Positions 10,326 through 20,591 of a DNA stretch of 64,000 nucleotides are shown one piece after another. The translations under genes and the position numbers were made by a program. Below the pieces are notes generated by a model. That model was given only the letters and a program-made list of their open reading frames with translations. It was not told where the DNA came from and did no database searches. Position 1 is the stretch's first letter. Every line of letters starts with the position of its first letter. The stretch is taken from positions 1-64,000 of the forward strand of contig WIXG01000021.1 of assembly GCA_009869945.1 (NCBI GenBank), given 5' to 3'. The stretch comes from Mesaphorura yosii. Its lineage: Eukaryota; Arthropoda; Collembola; Poduromorpha; Tullbergiidae.

Positions 10326-11220
10326 ATGAAGAACAACCAAGGTGACGAGTCCGACAATGCTGCAAAGCCATTTGTCTCCAAGCGTTGGCCATGGCCACGG
10401 ATACTCGCAACCTTCGCAGCCACACTGGGAGCGTTTGGGTTAGGCACCATGAACGGTTGGACTTCGCCAGGGCTGCCAGATTTGGATGACGCAGGTGGAT
10501 TGAACGGGGAAAGGCTGACCAGCAGTCAAGAGTCTTGGATTGGGTCGCTAGCATCAGTAAGGTCGAGAGGTTATCCAGTCTTAAAAGATTAACCGTTTGA
10601 CAATCATCCATTTCAGCTCGCCTGTGTGTTTGCCATCTACCATGCGGTTACTTAATCCAAACTTATGGCCGGAAACACTTTATGATGGCTCTCGCTGTGC
10701 CAACCGCACTTGGATGGCTCCTGATGGCGTACGACCGCACCGATCAATGCTCTACGCTGGCCGCTTTATCACAGGATTCTGTGCTGGTGGATTCTCCGTC
10801 GCTGCCCCTGTCTACATCGCAGAAATATTCGAGGCCCGCATCAGAGGCGCTCTGGGGTCTGTATTTCAACTGTTGGTCGTCATCGGGATACTTTTTGCGT
10901 ACAGTGCTGGGACTGTGTTGGACTGGAGATGGCTCAGCATTGTCTGCGGGATTCCTAACGTGTTCTGTGTCGCGTTGCTTTGCATTGTGCCAGAGTCGCC
11001 TCGTTATTTACTCAGTTTAGGCAAAGAAGAGCGAGCCATGTCGGCGCTGGTTTGGCTACGAGGAGGCGCGGCAACTACTGACGCAGTGGAAAACGAGCTG
11101 GCCACAATTCGGCACCACATGCAAGAAGACGCGAATATCTCCAAAGAAAGCTCTTACAAGGAACTGCTCCTAACTCCAGAAATTCTGCATCCAACTGGAA
11201 GATGGGGCCCCTATGAATGA
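10326..11220 (+). pseudogene. Truncated, frameshifted MFS sugar transporter (Tret1-like)
   Basis: Exon 1 (10326-10556) and exon 2 (from 10617, intron of 60 bp) encode the N-terminal half of a facilitative sugar transporter, the class that includes insect trehalose transporter Tret1. Recognisable parts are a first membrane helix (ATLGAFGLGTMNGWTSPGLP), SSQESWIGSLAS, YGRK, AGRFITGFCAGGFSVAAPVY, the R-x-RGA loop, and PESPRYLL with ALVWLRGG after TM6. The reading frame shifts twice: near 10638 (before PCGYLIQTYGRK) and between about 10733 and 10747 (before SMLYAGRF). It stops at TGA 11218, so TM7-12 are missing. A functional product is not expected. Sequencing indels are an alternative, but neighbouring genes are open without any correction. 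Confidence 0.72.
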
Positions 11221-12021
11221 AGACAGATACATTCGGAGTTCAGCGCCAGCTCTGGCAGCGGCAAGCCAAAGATAGGAATCGGTCTCAAAGACGTCCAAGT
11301 GGTCAAAGTCGCTGCGACGATAGCGAATTTGGATCGGAGGAGTATCTTCGGGGGCGGAGAACAAAAATTCGAAACTCGAAATCGAAGCACAGTGCAGCCC
11401 GACAGCGACAGCAGATCTTTGTCTTCTGAAGCGCGTGTTCGGCGTGCTTGTTGCACGTGAAGATGCAGTTCCTGCCAATGAAAATAGATACAGAGTCCAG
11501 CAGGAGGACAAGGCCAAGATCACGATCGAAATCACTCTCAGCCTCAAAGGCGTCGAAGTCAATCAAATCCGTGTGACAGTAACAGCCAATTTTGGGCAGG
11601 TCGTGGGCCCGAGTCTCGTTCCGGGCCAGCAGCGGAGGCGTGTGCCAGAACCAACCACCAATCGAGTCTGAAGCTTCGACCTGTACGAAAAACCGCCGAT
11701 ATGAACTCAACACCGCCAAATGTACGGCAAGATGAAAGCCACGACCACGCCCACGGGCAAGTTCGCCATTCGACGCGTGACGCAGTCGACTTCCTTACAT
11801 CAGGCCTCCAGTCTCTGTGGAACACGCTTCCCGTCGGAGCAACCTCGAGCCTCATCACAGTTGACACTTCGAGTTCCAGAATTGAAAAAGGACCGAAAAT
11901 TGTTAAAGTGCATAAAAGCAAGACATTTGTAAACGAAGAAGATGAAGCTGTTTTAGCAGCACATGGCGCGGCAGCGCCCACGCCTGGAAAACGCAAGCCT
12001 AGTAATTCGTCGAAAAAATAG
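11221..12021 (+). CDS. C-terminal part of an unidentified disordered protein (frame broken)
   Basis: Frame 11221-11456 is open directly after the transporter stop and in the same frame. It encodes a Ser/Gly/Lys-rich segment with an ordered-looking core (IGIGLKDVQVVKVAATIANL). A second frame, open from 11488 to TAA at 12019-12021, encodes an Arg/Ser/Gln/Pro-rich region, then RDAVDFLTSGLQSLWNTLPV, and a Lys-rich tail ending KRKPSNSSKK. About 30 bp between them (11457-11487) break the frame; that is too short for a normal intron, so either an indel or an unrecognised splice joins them. I cannot name the protein. AATAAA at 12041-12046 serves this strand and lies next to the stop of the convergent gene. 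Confidence 0.4.
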
Positions 12022-12025
12022 TCAA

Positions 12026-12046
12026 TTTATTAGCTAGTAAAATAAA
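12026..12046. terminator. Overlapping poly(A) signals of a convergent gene pair
   Basis: AATAAA at 12041-12046 on the plus strand and AATAAA at 12031-12026 on the minus strand lie within 21 bp. Cleavage 10-25 nt beyond each would place each mRNA end inside or at the coding end of the opposite gene (stops at 12021 and 12057). Confidence 0.55.
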
Positions 12047-12056
12047 TCTGGCAATG

Positions 12057-13478
12057 TCAGTCAAATTCTTGGCGTGATTTCTTGTCCTTTTTCTTTTTAT
12101 GCTTCTTCGCTGCGGGCTCTTCTTCCTCAACTTCTCCAACGGCTGGTTTTAATTCCACGTAGGATTCTTCGTCTTTTGAAGGTTTCTTCTTTTTCTTCTT
12201 GTGCCCTTGGCCTTCACTTGTTTCTGCTTCCTCCTCAAAAGCTAAAGCACCTTCCTCATCTTCTCGAGCATGCTTCCTTTTGCTGCTTCTTGGATTCGAA
12301 TATGAAATTATAGGAAAGTCTTTGTAATGATCTTTCATTCTGTGTGTTTGATGCTGGTTTGTCGAATCTTCTTCGAATTGTTTCTTCTTTTTCTTGGACT
12401 TGGACTTTCTCGGGCTTTCCAGCCGATCGTATTCTAAACCCATCAGAGGGATACTGAAATCTGTCCCGAACACAGGATGCCTATCCTTGAGACCCACTGG
12501 CAATTTGTGTGCAATTTTTTCTTCGATTTCCAGAGCAGGAACTAGGAGTTCATCAATCGCTTCGCGGACCACGATCTGACCGGCCAGTTTGGATGAGACT
12601 GCATTGCATACAAAAGATTTAAGATCAGATGGGATAAGATTCATCGTTCATCAGAGGAACTCACCAACTCTCGTGTTTCCAAATGCATCCGCTAGCGCGA
12701 CAGTGAGCGTCCGCTCATTTTCATCAGTGAGGAAGACAGTCTCGTAATTTTCGTCGTTACTTTTCCCTAAACTTGTAACTGCTTCGTTCCCAAACTTAAG
12801 TTTTCTGCCATCGAGTAATTCGGCCAGATTTACCTTATCGTAAAGTCACAAATCAATCATTAGGAGAGGCATAAGAGAAGAAATGTGTGACTTTAAAAGT
12901 GTGGCACCCTTACATTTTCCGGACACTGTATCAGGAAAATTTCGGCATCTTCAGACTCCAATTCCTCAGCCGCAAAAATTCCAGGATTTCCAACCGACGC
13001 GTCGTTGAGTCCCTTCTTCATGTCTTGCAGCACCTGAAACCAATGGCTATAAATTACTGAATGCATGTTTTTCGTAAATTTAAAGGTGACTTGGGTACTT
13101 GGTGATTACCTTTGCAATGACTGGATCGTCGGCTTCCTCCGACGTGTGTTCAGAGTGCTTCTTCTTGTGGGCGATCCTTGAATATTGACTGATCAGGCTA
13201 ACAGGGACCTCCTCCGCGGTCGATGCACCGTGGCTGGATTTCGATTTGGACTTTGTCGGTGATCGTGATCGCGATCGGGACGAGCCGTGCCCCTCATCTT
13301 CACTGCCACTGCGACTGCCAATCCGAGACCTCTTATGCTTATGCTTGTGTTTCTTTACCTTCTTGCTCTTGATAGGGTTCAAATCGGGCTCCAGCTCCAG
13401 TTCTTCGACGGCCATAAACTCCGCAGTGTTTTCTGCCCTCACTTCTGCATCGGCGTGTTTTCTTTTGTGTTTCCCCAT
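12057..13478 (-). CDS. POLR1G: RNA polymerase I subunit RPA34/PAF49-like protein
   Basis: Four exons on the minus strand (13478-13110, 13033-12914, 12833-12665, 12598-12057) join to 399 aa. Residues 1-123 are a Lys/His/Arg/Ser-rich extension starting MGKHKRKH. Residues 154-185 (EIFLIQCPEN then VNLAELLDGRKLKFG) match the start of the RPA34 domain, which in human PAF49 reads ELWLIQAP. The domain continues to about 265, where GLKDRHPVFGTD corresponds to the human PxGLRPRFxxFG stretch. The C-terminal about 120 residues are blocks of Lys and Glu, as in metazoan PAF49/CD3EAP, and should be nucleolar. The protein pairs with RPA49 in Pol I and supports rRNA synthesis. The long basic N-terminal extension is unusual, because the human protein begins almost directly with the domain. 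Confidence 0.72.
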
Positions 13479-14089
13479 TCCGGGTCTGAAACTCTGCCTG
13501 AAATTCGACTAACGACTAATCAGCAGCTTATCCTTTCACTAATCACTGTAATCACAAGACTCAGAAAAATTAAAGTAAGTTTTAACGCGTTTAATTTGTT
13601 AGTTGTCAGTCCGTTCTCTCTGCCGTAAAGTTTCTCCATAATTCCAATTTTTCCAATGCAACTTGCAACTTTCGTGCATGTGCTTTCCGCTACTAAATTG
13701 AAATTGTACGCCAATAACTTAACCTTCATGTACACATGAAATACGGAGAGGAGAGTAAAGTTTTATGCTGTTCTCTTCTTTGAGATTTGGGTGTATTCAG
13801 CTCAAAGGCCTGTGCATAAACATCACACGCATTCGTAGATTTGAGATTTGCATAAATACAATACCACAACCACAATTAAATTGATAACTTGATCCAACTC
13901 AAGTTGCAACGCAGGGCAGGGGTAGGGCAATTACTCCGCACGTGAAGTTAGCGCACTTTTAATTAACATTAACGCATTTGTGGCAATTTAATTAATTGGG
14001 CTCAGTCCACGAAATTGTGAAATCCGTTCCGTGTTGTGTCGTGCCTGTTCTTCTCATTGTCATCGCCATTGCATTGCTCCACCTGCAAA
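13479..14089. promoter_or_regulatory. Divergent intergenic region between POLR1G-like and V-ATPase C genes
   Basis: About 610 bp separate two head-to-head start codons (13478 minus, 14090 plus). ctCAGTcc near 14003 resembles an initiator for the plus-strand gene. No coding sequence is supported inside. Confidence 0.45.
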
Positions 14090-15864
14090 ATGTCATCTTC
14101 AGAATATTGGCTAGTTTCGGTCCCTGGTGATAAGACTCCAGCACAGGCGTGGGAGAATCTCAACAATGTGACGAGCAAGCAACAGCAGCTGTCTACCAAC
14201 TGGAAGTTTCCGATTCCTGATTTAAAGGTGAACATGAAGTAAAGCAGACTGAAGCCAGTCCCAAAATGACGTGGTGTTAACTGTGCATTTAATTGGCAGG
14301 TCGGGACCTTGGACCAACTTGTGGGCTTATCTGATGATCTGGGCAAGCTAGACGCGTACGTCGAAAGTATTACGAGGAAAATTGCAGCCTATATGCGGGA
14401 AGTGCTCGAGAACCAGAAGGATAAGGTCATCGAGAATTTACTGGCCAATAATGGTACGTTAACTTGATAAAAATTGACAATTTGACGGTGCAATTAGTTA
14501 ATGTGCATCACATTCTTCGGGTTTGAGTTTGAAGTGGTTCGTTGTCCCTACCCACCTTCTAAGTTGAAGTTTTACGGACTCATTTTTTGTATTCTTCTAG
14601 TGGATCTCGAGTCCTACATTACAAAGTACAACTGGGATATGGCCAGATACCCATTGAAGCAATCATTAAGAAATCTCTCGGAAATAATTGGCAAGCAGGT
14701 CGGTCAAATTGATGCGGACCTCAAAGTGAAAGCACAGTCCTACAATAATTTGAAGGGCACTCTGCAAAATTTGGAGAAGAAGCAAACGTACGTTGTCTTA
14801 TCATGACTGACTAAATACTTCTATTCTGGGAAATTCTGGCCTTTTTGTAATTTACAATTTCTTACGCAGCGGAAGTCTCCTCACGAGAAACTTGGCCGAT
14901 CTAGTTAAAAAGGAGCATTTTATCCTGGATTCAGAATATCTGGTCACATTAGTCGTCGTTGTCCAAAAGTAAGGTCGAGATTGGTTTGTTGACAATTCCA
15001 TCGAATTCCATTGGTTGGCTTTGATTGATTGATGTTCGGTTTTGTCGCAGGGCAATGTTTCACGATTGGGAGCTGAAGTACGAGAAGCTTACTGATATGG
15101 TTGTTCCACGCTCCAGCATTTTAATACATCAGGATCAGGAACATGGGCTGTGGACTGTTACGTTATTCCGGAAAGTCGTAGACGACTTCAAATATCATTG
15201 CCGTGAAAATAAGTAAGAATTCGTCCTAACTAGCGTGTTTAAAATTATGTGCGTGACAAGAAGAATTTCTTCCTTGTTTAAGGTTCATTGTGAGAGACTT
15301 CACGTATAACGAGGAAGAATTAGCCCTCGGTAAATCTGAAATCAATAAATTAGCTACGGACAAGAAGAAGCAATTCGTAAGTTCGCAATTATCGGAGATC
15401 CAGTTAATAATTCTAGTTTAAAACTGAATCGTTGGTTAAATTTTTAGGGACCGCTCGTACGTTGGTTAAAAGTCAATTTTAGTGAAGCGTTCACAGCGTG
15501 GATTCACGTCAAGGCACTTCGAGTTTTTGTGGAGTCCGTTCTCCGGTAAATTTTTTGTGTCTTGAACGGTTTTTTGTAAAGAATCCAAGAAGTTTGATCG
15601 AAATTCATTCGGATGGTGTATTTCCATAGGTACGGCTTGCCCGTCAACTTCCAGTCAGTTTTGATGCATCCCAACAAGAAATCTGTGAAAAGACTTCGCG
15701 AAGTCCTGAACCAAATGTATCAGCACCTGGACTCGAGCGGGAGTTCATCAAAGAAGGATGATGCGATGGACATGCCCGGAATGGGATTCGGCCAGCTAGA
15801 TTATTACCCATATGTGTACTACAAATTGGATATCGACATGCTTGAGTCAAACAAGTCAATTTAA
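14090..15864 (+). CDS. ATP6V1C1: V-type proton ATPase subunit C
   Basis: Eight exons (14090-14227, 14300-14453, 14601-14787, 14870-14968, 15051-15212, 15283-15376, 15448-15545, 15630-15864) join in frame to 388 aa, matching the usual length of about 382-392. The start [16 protein letters not shown], the segment [60 protein letters not shown] and [14 protein letters not shown] with the C-terminal [12 protein letters not shown] are characteristic of the family. Subunit C is a peripheral stalk component that links V1 to V0 and is released during reversible disassembly of the proton pump. The gene is intact, with small introns (69-147 bp). AATAAA at 16400-16405 marks its 3' end, facing MTAP. Confidence 0.96.
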
Positions 15865-16399
15865 TGCAAAAAGGACTGCTTTTAGTCAAGATTACCAGCA
15901 ATTAGTCATTTTTAGTTTGTCGAAGCATGCAAATGCGAATCTTGATTTTTCTGCGACGCGATGCTCAAAAAGACACACTCGAAGCTATTTTCCAAACGCA
16001 ATTTTAAATGCAGAATGCACACTACTCACGCTAGTCTTTTCAGTGCCCAACGTTCGAAACATTCCTTGCTACGTTCTTCAGGTGGTCTGAAACTCAGAAT
16101 CTTCATTATTTGATTATTTCTTGTTGATTTCTATTTTTGATTTGGGTCGTTCCAGTCGTGAGATTACCCGTCACGTTTCCGTTAGATGAAGCCAGAGTAC
16201 TTCTTAGTCAAGTGATAGTCCAATTTAGTTGAAAGCGTAACTGTTGATCATGTTTGTAGGTGGTCCAGATCTTGATCTAGAAGCGAAAGAGTGCTAGTGC
16301 TCGTTTAGTTAGCCTAGAAAGAGAGTATGATAATAAGCTACCAATTGTGACAATTTCTATGTTCCAATGTTCCAGTTCCATGTTAGTGTCTACTGTAGT

Positions 16400-16440
16400 A
16401 ATAAAATTCGTCGAAGAATTCTATGCATGTGATCTTTATT
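16400..16440. terminator. Convergent poly(A) signals of V-ATPase C and MTAP genes
   Basis: AATAAA on the plus strand at 16400-16405 and AATAAA on the minus strand at 16440-16435 point at each other. Predicted cleavage sites for both transcripts fall at about 16415-16425, so the two mRNAs would end at nearly the same base pair. Confidence 0.6.
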
Positions 16441-16563
16441 GCTTTGTTTTGTCTGATGATTGTGCCTCATGCAAATAAGGCAAGAAAAACTCAAATTAAA
16501 GCAAAAGGCAAGAAAATAAGATCAGATCGCAGGCTCCTGGAGGAATTTCATCTATTTCGCTGA

Positions 16564-17697
16564 TTAATGCAGTCCAACAATGGAACACTTGATCTTTTCC
16601 TGAAAAGACGAAACGGGGCAAGATTAAGTAATTAAAAATTAATTAGGCGACGATTCTTCATTAGTCGGAAGTTAAAAGTGGCACTTACACGAAGCTCCGA
16701 AGTGTACGGCTCCCAATCGTGCTGGGCCAGCTTGACGACCGCCCGACGAAAGATTTCTGTGACCTTTGACGCATTTTCTAGGAATGTCTTCACGACAGCG
16801 TCCGCTGAGACCTTTTCTCCAGTATCGCGCCAGCAGTCGTAGTCCGTGGCCATCGCCACGACTCCGTAATGCAGTCCAGCCTCCTTGGCCAGCATCACCT
16901 CCGGAACGTTCGTCATGTTGATGACCGACGCGCCCCACGAGCGGTACACGTTGCTCTCCGCCACCGACGAGAATCTGGGCCCCTCGACCACGACACAGGT
17001 TCCTGTCGGGTGGTACTTGATTCCCAACTCCTTGGCAGTCTCCATCAGGATCCGGCGTACTTCCGGATCGTACGGAGTGTCCAGCGGCAGATCTAAAATT
17101 CCACAATGCCGCCGAAAATCTTATCTGAAAAAGTTCTTGGTTGCTTTTCTTGTTTTCTTACGACAGATTCCGGCTGGTGCTCCTTTCGTGACACCGTCGT
17201 AGAATGTTTGTTCTCTCTTCGACGTTCGGTCGATGAACTGGTCAATAATGACCAGATCGCCAGGGCGAACCTCCTCCTTCAGCGACCCACATGCCAGAGA
17301 TGCGATGATGACCGTGCAACCAGCCTCCTTCAGAGCCCAAATGTTGGCCCTGTAATTTACGTTTGACGGAGAAATCGTGTGTTTCCGCCCGTGCCGTCCA
17401 AGAAGGACGCATTCCACTCCGCCAATCGTGCCGTGAATCAGAGCGTCAGACGGCTTGCCGAAAATTGTTTCGACAAAGTGCTCTCGGCGGTTCTCCAAAA
17501 TGTCGGGGTCATCAAGTCCGGAGCCGCCGATTATTCCAATCTGTCAATTAACTAAACGGATTATTTAAATGCTCATGCATAGCACAAAGGCATCGATTTT
17601 CTCATGTCAAAGTCGTAAAATTTTGCATCATGAGAAGTGAGCTTTGAAAAGAACAAGAGCGCGAGCACACTTCTCCAATCCAAAATTCAGAGTGCAT
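16564..17697 (-). CDS. MTAP: S-methyl-5'-thioadenosine phosphorylase
   Basis: Exons on the minus strand: 17697-17671 (tentative first exon, 9 aa), 17540-17162, 17092-16689 and 16599-16564. Together they give 281 aa, close to the 283 aa of human MTAP. The enzyme splits methylthioadenosine with phosphate to adenine and 5-methylthioribose-1-phosphate in methionine/polyamine salvage, in the cytosol. Visible family motifs are [89 protein letters not shown] and MATDYDCW. Thus the phosphate-, ribose- and base-site segments are present. ASLACGS replaces the human TTACGS. The first exon (MHSEFWIGE with donor gtgtgc) is the only phase-compatible option found upstream, and its donor is weak. Confidence 0.94.
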
Positions 17698-17832
17698 CTG
17701 TTGTGTATTGTTTGTATAAAAGACAAAGTGCCGATCACGTCAATTTACTTCTAAATCCCCTGATTAGAAGTCAGTAATTGTCCGTTGCTGATTACAGCTT
17801 CCTTCACCGAATAGTGAACTTGATTTTAAATC
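17698..17832. promoter_or_regulatory. Bidirectional promoter between MTAP and YEATS genes
   Basis: TATAAAAG at 17715-17722 is followed 27 bp later by TCAATT (A at 17742), a good TATA/initiator pair for the YEATS gene. Its noncoding first exon ends at a donor near 17832 (ctg|gtgagt). The tentative MTAP start codon on the other strand is at 17697, only about 20 bp upstream of the TATA box. Confidence 0.5.
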
Positions 17833-17980
17833 TGGTGAGTCTTTTTCCAATGCCCAGTAATTAATTAATGAAAGCGTATGCATATGCTTGACTTGATTAG
17901 CTAAATGAGATTAAGTCTGTCTGTGATTTCACAGGATCCGGATTCTGGTTTCCACCACCACGGTCCGAAACTTTCACCGT

Positions 17981-20591
17981 ATGGTTATTCTAATCTTCTA
18001 TGCATTGAATTTGGAAAACATGGTACAGGAACAAAACTCCAAGTCAAGCACAATGGTAAGTAGCCAATGCTACGGAAGTTTCAGCAATATAATCGCGTAA
18101 ATTCATACTCTTTCTGTTCTTAGCAAAAAATTCTCGTCGAACTGATTTTGGGTCACCGAGCTGCTGTAAGAGAAGACACAACTCCAGAAGGCTACACTCA
18201 CGATTGGGAGCTTTACGTCAAAAGCGATCAGGGAAGCATACAATCTTATGTCGACTGTGTCATATTTCACCTCCACGAAACGTTTCCTAACCCAAGCAGA
18301 GGTAAGATAGAAGAATCTTAGCTCTGGCCGCGGGTTCTAGCATTCTGGATTCTATAAACACAAACTTATGTTTTTAGTTGTGAAAGAGTCTCCTTTCCTC
18401 CTCAAAGAATCCGGATACGCAGGATTCAACCTAGTTATTGAGGTTAGTAAAAAAAAATTGAGCTCTTTCTGCAGTAGACTTCGCATTTCGCATCATTTTC
18501 ACGTTTTCTCGTTTTCAGATTTTGTTCAAGAACAAGGAGGACCCAAAAAACGCAAAATTCCCATACGACCTTTTCCTTCAATCGACGGGCCCACCGATCA
18601 GCCATTCGCGAAAAGAAAAGCTGATTTTCAACTTCCCGAGCGATGAGTTTGCAAAGAAGTTACTTAAAGGAGGCGGAGTAGTACCTCAGGACAAATATGG
18701 CTCGCCTTCAGGCCCAACTTCGGACAAACCTCACTCATCGTTAGGAAGTTCTTCCTCACAATCATCGAACCAGCAAATTGTGCCAAGCGGAGGTGGCAAA
18801 TCGTCGAAGTACGCTTTGGCAGCAGCGGCTGCGAGTCAGTCTTCAAGTTCGAAATCGAGCCCAAAGAATTCGTTCGAGACACTTTTTGGCACTCCAATCA
18901 AGAGGGGATCGGGCGCCGCCTCCTCGTCTGCCGTGCCAGCAACAGCAACGACCTCGGCGAAAGGCTCAAAGAGCTCCAAATCTGGTAAGCCTTCGCCGTC
19001 AGCGTCAGTAGACAACGGCCACGGCAAAGGAGAGAAGGTATCCGTGAAACTAGAAAAACCTTCAAAGTATTCCAACTCGCCTACGCTGCACGATTCCACC
19101 GTTTCATCGCACTCGGACTCCAAATCATCGAAATCAAAATCTAGCAAGGGCAAAAGTTCCTCCGAAAAGAAAGAGAAAGGGCAGCCCCCGAAGAATATGC
19201 TCCCGCCCGCAATTACTTCTGTTCCTAAGAAAGCCAAGAAGTCTGACATGTACGACAACTCACCGAGCAACAGCAACAGCAACGATGGCGGGAGCAACGT
19301 CACGGAGTCGACGGCTCTGCCAAAGAAAAGCGAGAAACGTAAAAATAAGCAGCCAAAGTATAAAGGCGGGAGCAGCAGTAGCATAAACAGCGACGACTCG
19401 AGCTCCAAAGACCCGAAGGTGGACGCAATAATCAAGAAAGTGAAGAGCACCTCCAAGCAGCCCCTGAGCCCGATTTCCTCGACGTCTTCCTCGTCGAGTG
19501 CTTCAAGCCCGAGCATGAGCGAGTCGGAGAACGAAGCAGAGGCGCCTGACGACGATGGCGACGCCGGGAGCCGAAGCGGAGGAAGTGGCGGTGATTCAGA
19601 CTCGGAGTTGCTCGAAGAAGCGTCCCTCAACCTGCGAAATAACAGCGGTATTCCACTCACGCCATCGCCCACGCCGATTTCGTCCTCGACTTCCAGGAAG
19701 AGGATGCGGAAAAGTGAGAGCCAAAGCCCCATCTCGAATGCCACGTCCCCAGCTTCCTCCTCGTCCTCAATCGCATCCGCTCACGTGGGCACTTCGTCAT
19801 CCGTTCAGGCGTCGTACGGAAAGCGTCGCAAGAACTCTTCGTCCTCGCCGGTCATGACGCCCGAAACACCGCCGCCGTTCAGGAAAAGTACAAACAACTC
19901 TGGTAACGAAGTTTCCAACTCATCGAACGTGAAATCCAAATCTGGCGAGAAGAAGAACAAGAAAAGCAAACGCTCGTCGCGGTCGCCGAGCCACAGTCAC
20001 AAGAAGAAGAAGAGTCATGAAAGCAGGGAGAAACGATCGCAGTCGCCGATCGACATCACTTCGACTTCGACGAAGAAGCATTCTCATTCAAAGAAGTCCA
20101 AGAAAAAGAAGAAGAAGAGCAGGAAGTCTGAGAAGACGTTTGAAGACCGCGACTCACGCTCGGAGGGCGAGGGCGGGTTGTCAGATTCCTCGTCGAATTC
20201 GGAGCTCGGCGGCTCAGACGTTGAATCGGGCCCGGAGCTGCCGCTGCTGCAGTCTCCGCCAAGCGTAAATGGGAATGGGAGCGGTGGCAGTGGGAATGGC
20301 AACGGCAATGGAAATGGCGAGGCGGTATCCAGCAACACGGTGGGACCAGTCTCCTTCAGCCACTCGGCGGTTGCGGGAAGCATCACGGCCGAGATGAAGC
20401 TGCTCAAAGACCTTCACGCACGCATCGCGACGATCGAAGACCCCAACAAACTGCAGGAAATCGTCGACATTGTCGAGAGCTGTGGCAGAGATTTATGGAC
20501 GACTGATTCTGGCTTCTCTTTTGATTTTGACCTATGCAAACTGAACTCGGCGGCAATTAGACGACTACAGCAAGCTATAATGCCTTTATAA
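17981..20591 (+). CDS. MLLT3: AF9/ENL-type YEATS-domain transcription elongation protein
   Basis: Four coding exons (17981-18055, 18124-18301, 18378-18442, 18519-20591) give 796 aa. The YEATS domain (about 26-165) has LILGHRAAVRE, GYTHDWELYV, VDCVIFHLHETFPNP, KESGYAGFNLVIE and PYDLFLQS. It reads acylated histone H3. A very long Ser/Lys-rich disordered middle follows (about 170-720), with several basic patches and a Gly/Asn run. The last 70 residues form the ANC1-homology domain (EMKLLKDLHARIATIEDPNK, then FDFDLCKLNS and IRRLQQAIM), which recruits AF4/DOT1L partners of the super elongation complex. Compared with human AF9, cage residue Phe28 is Tyr and Ser58 is Thr; His56, Phe59, Tyr78 and Phe81 are kept. 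A shorter start at 18020 (MVQEQ) has a better context and is possible. It equals ENL/AF9 of vertebrates and ear of flies. Confidence 0.93.

Noticed and set aside
18836..19744. 302-codon minus-strand frame opposite the YEATS gene
   Set aside because: It is the antisense shadow of the Ser/Lys-rich coding region; its Leu/Ser/Glu content follows from the sense codons.
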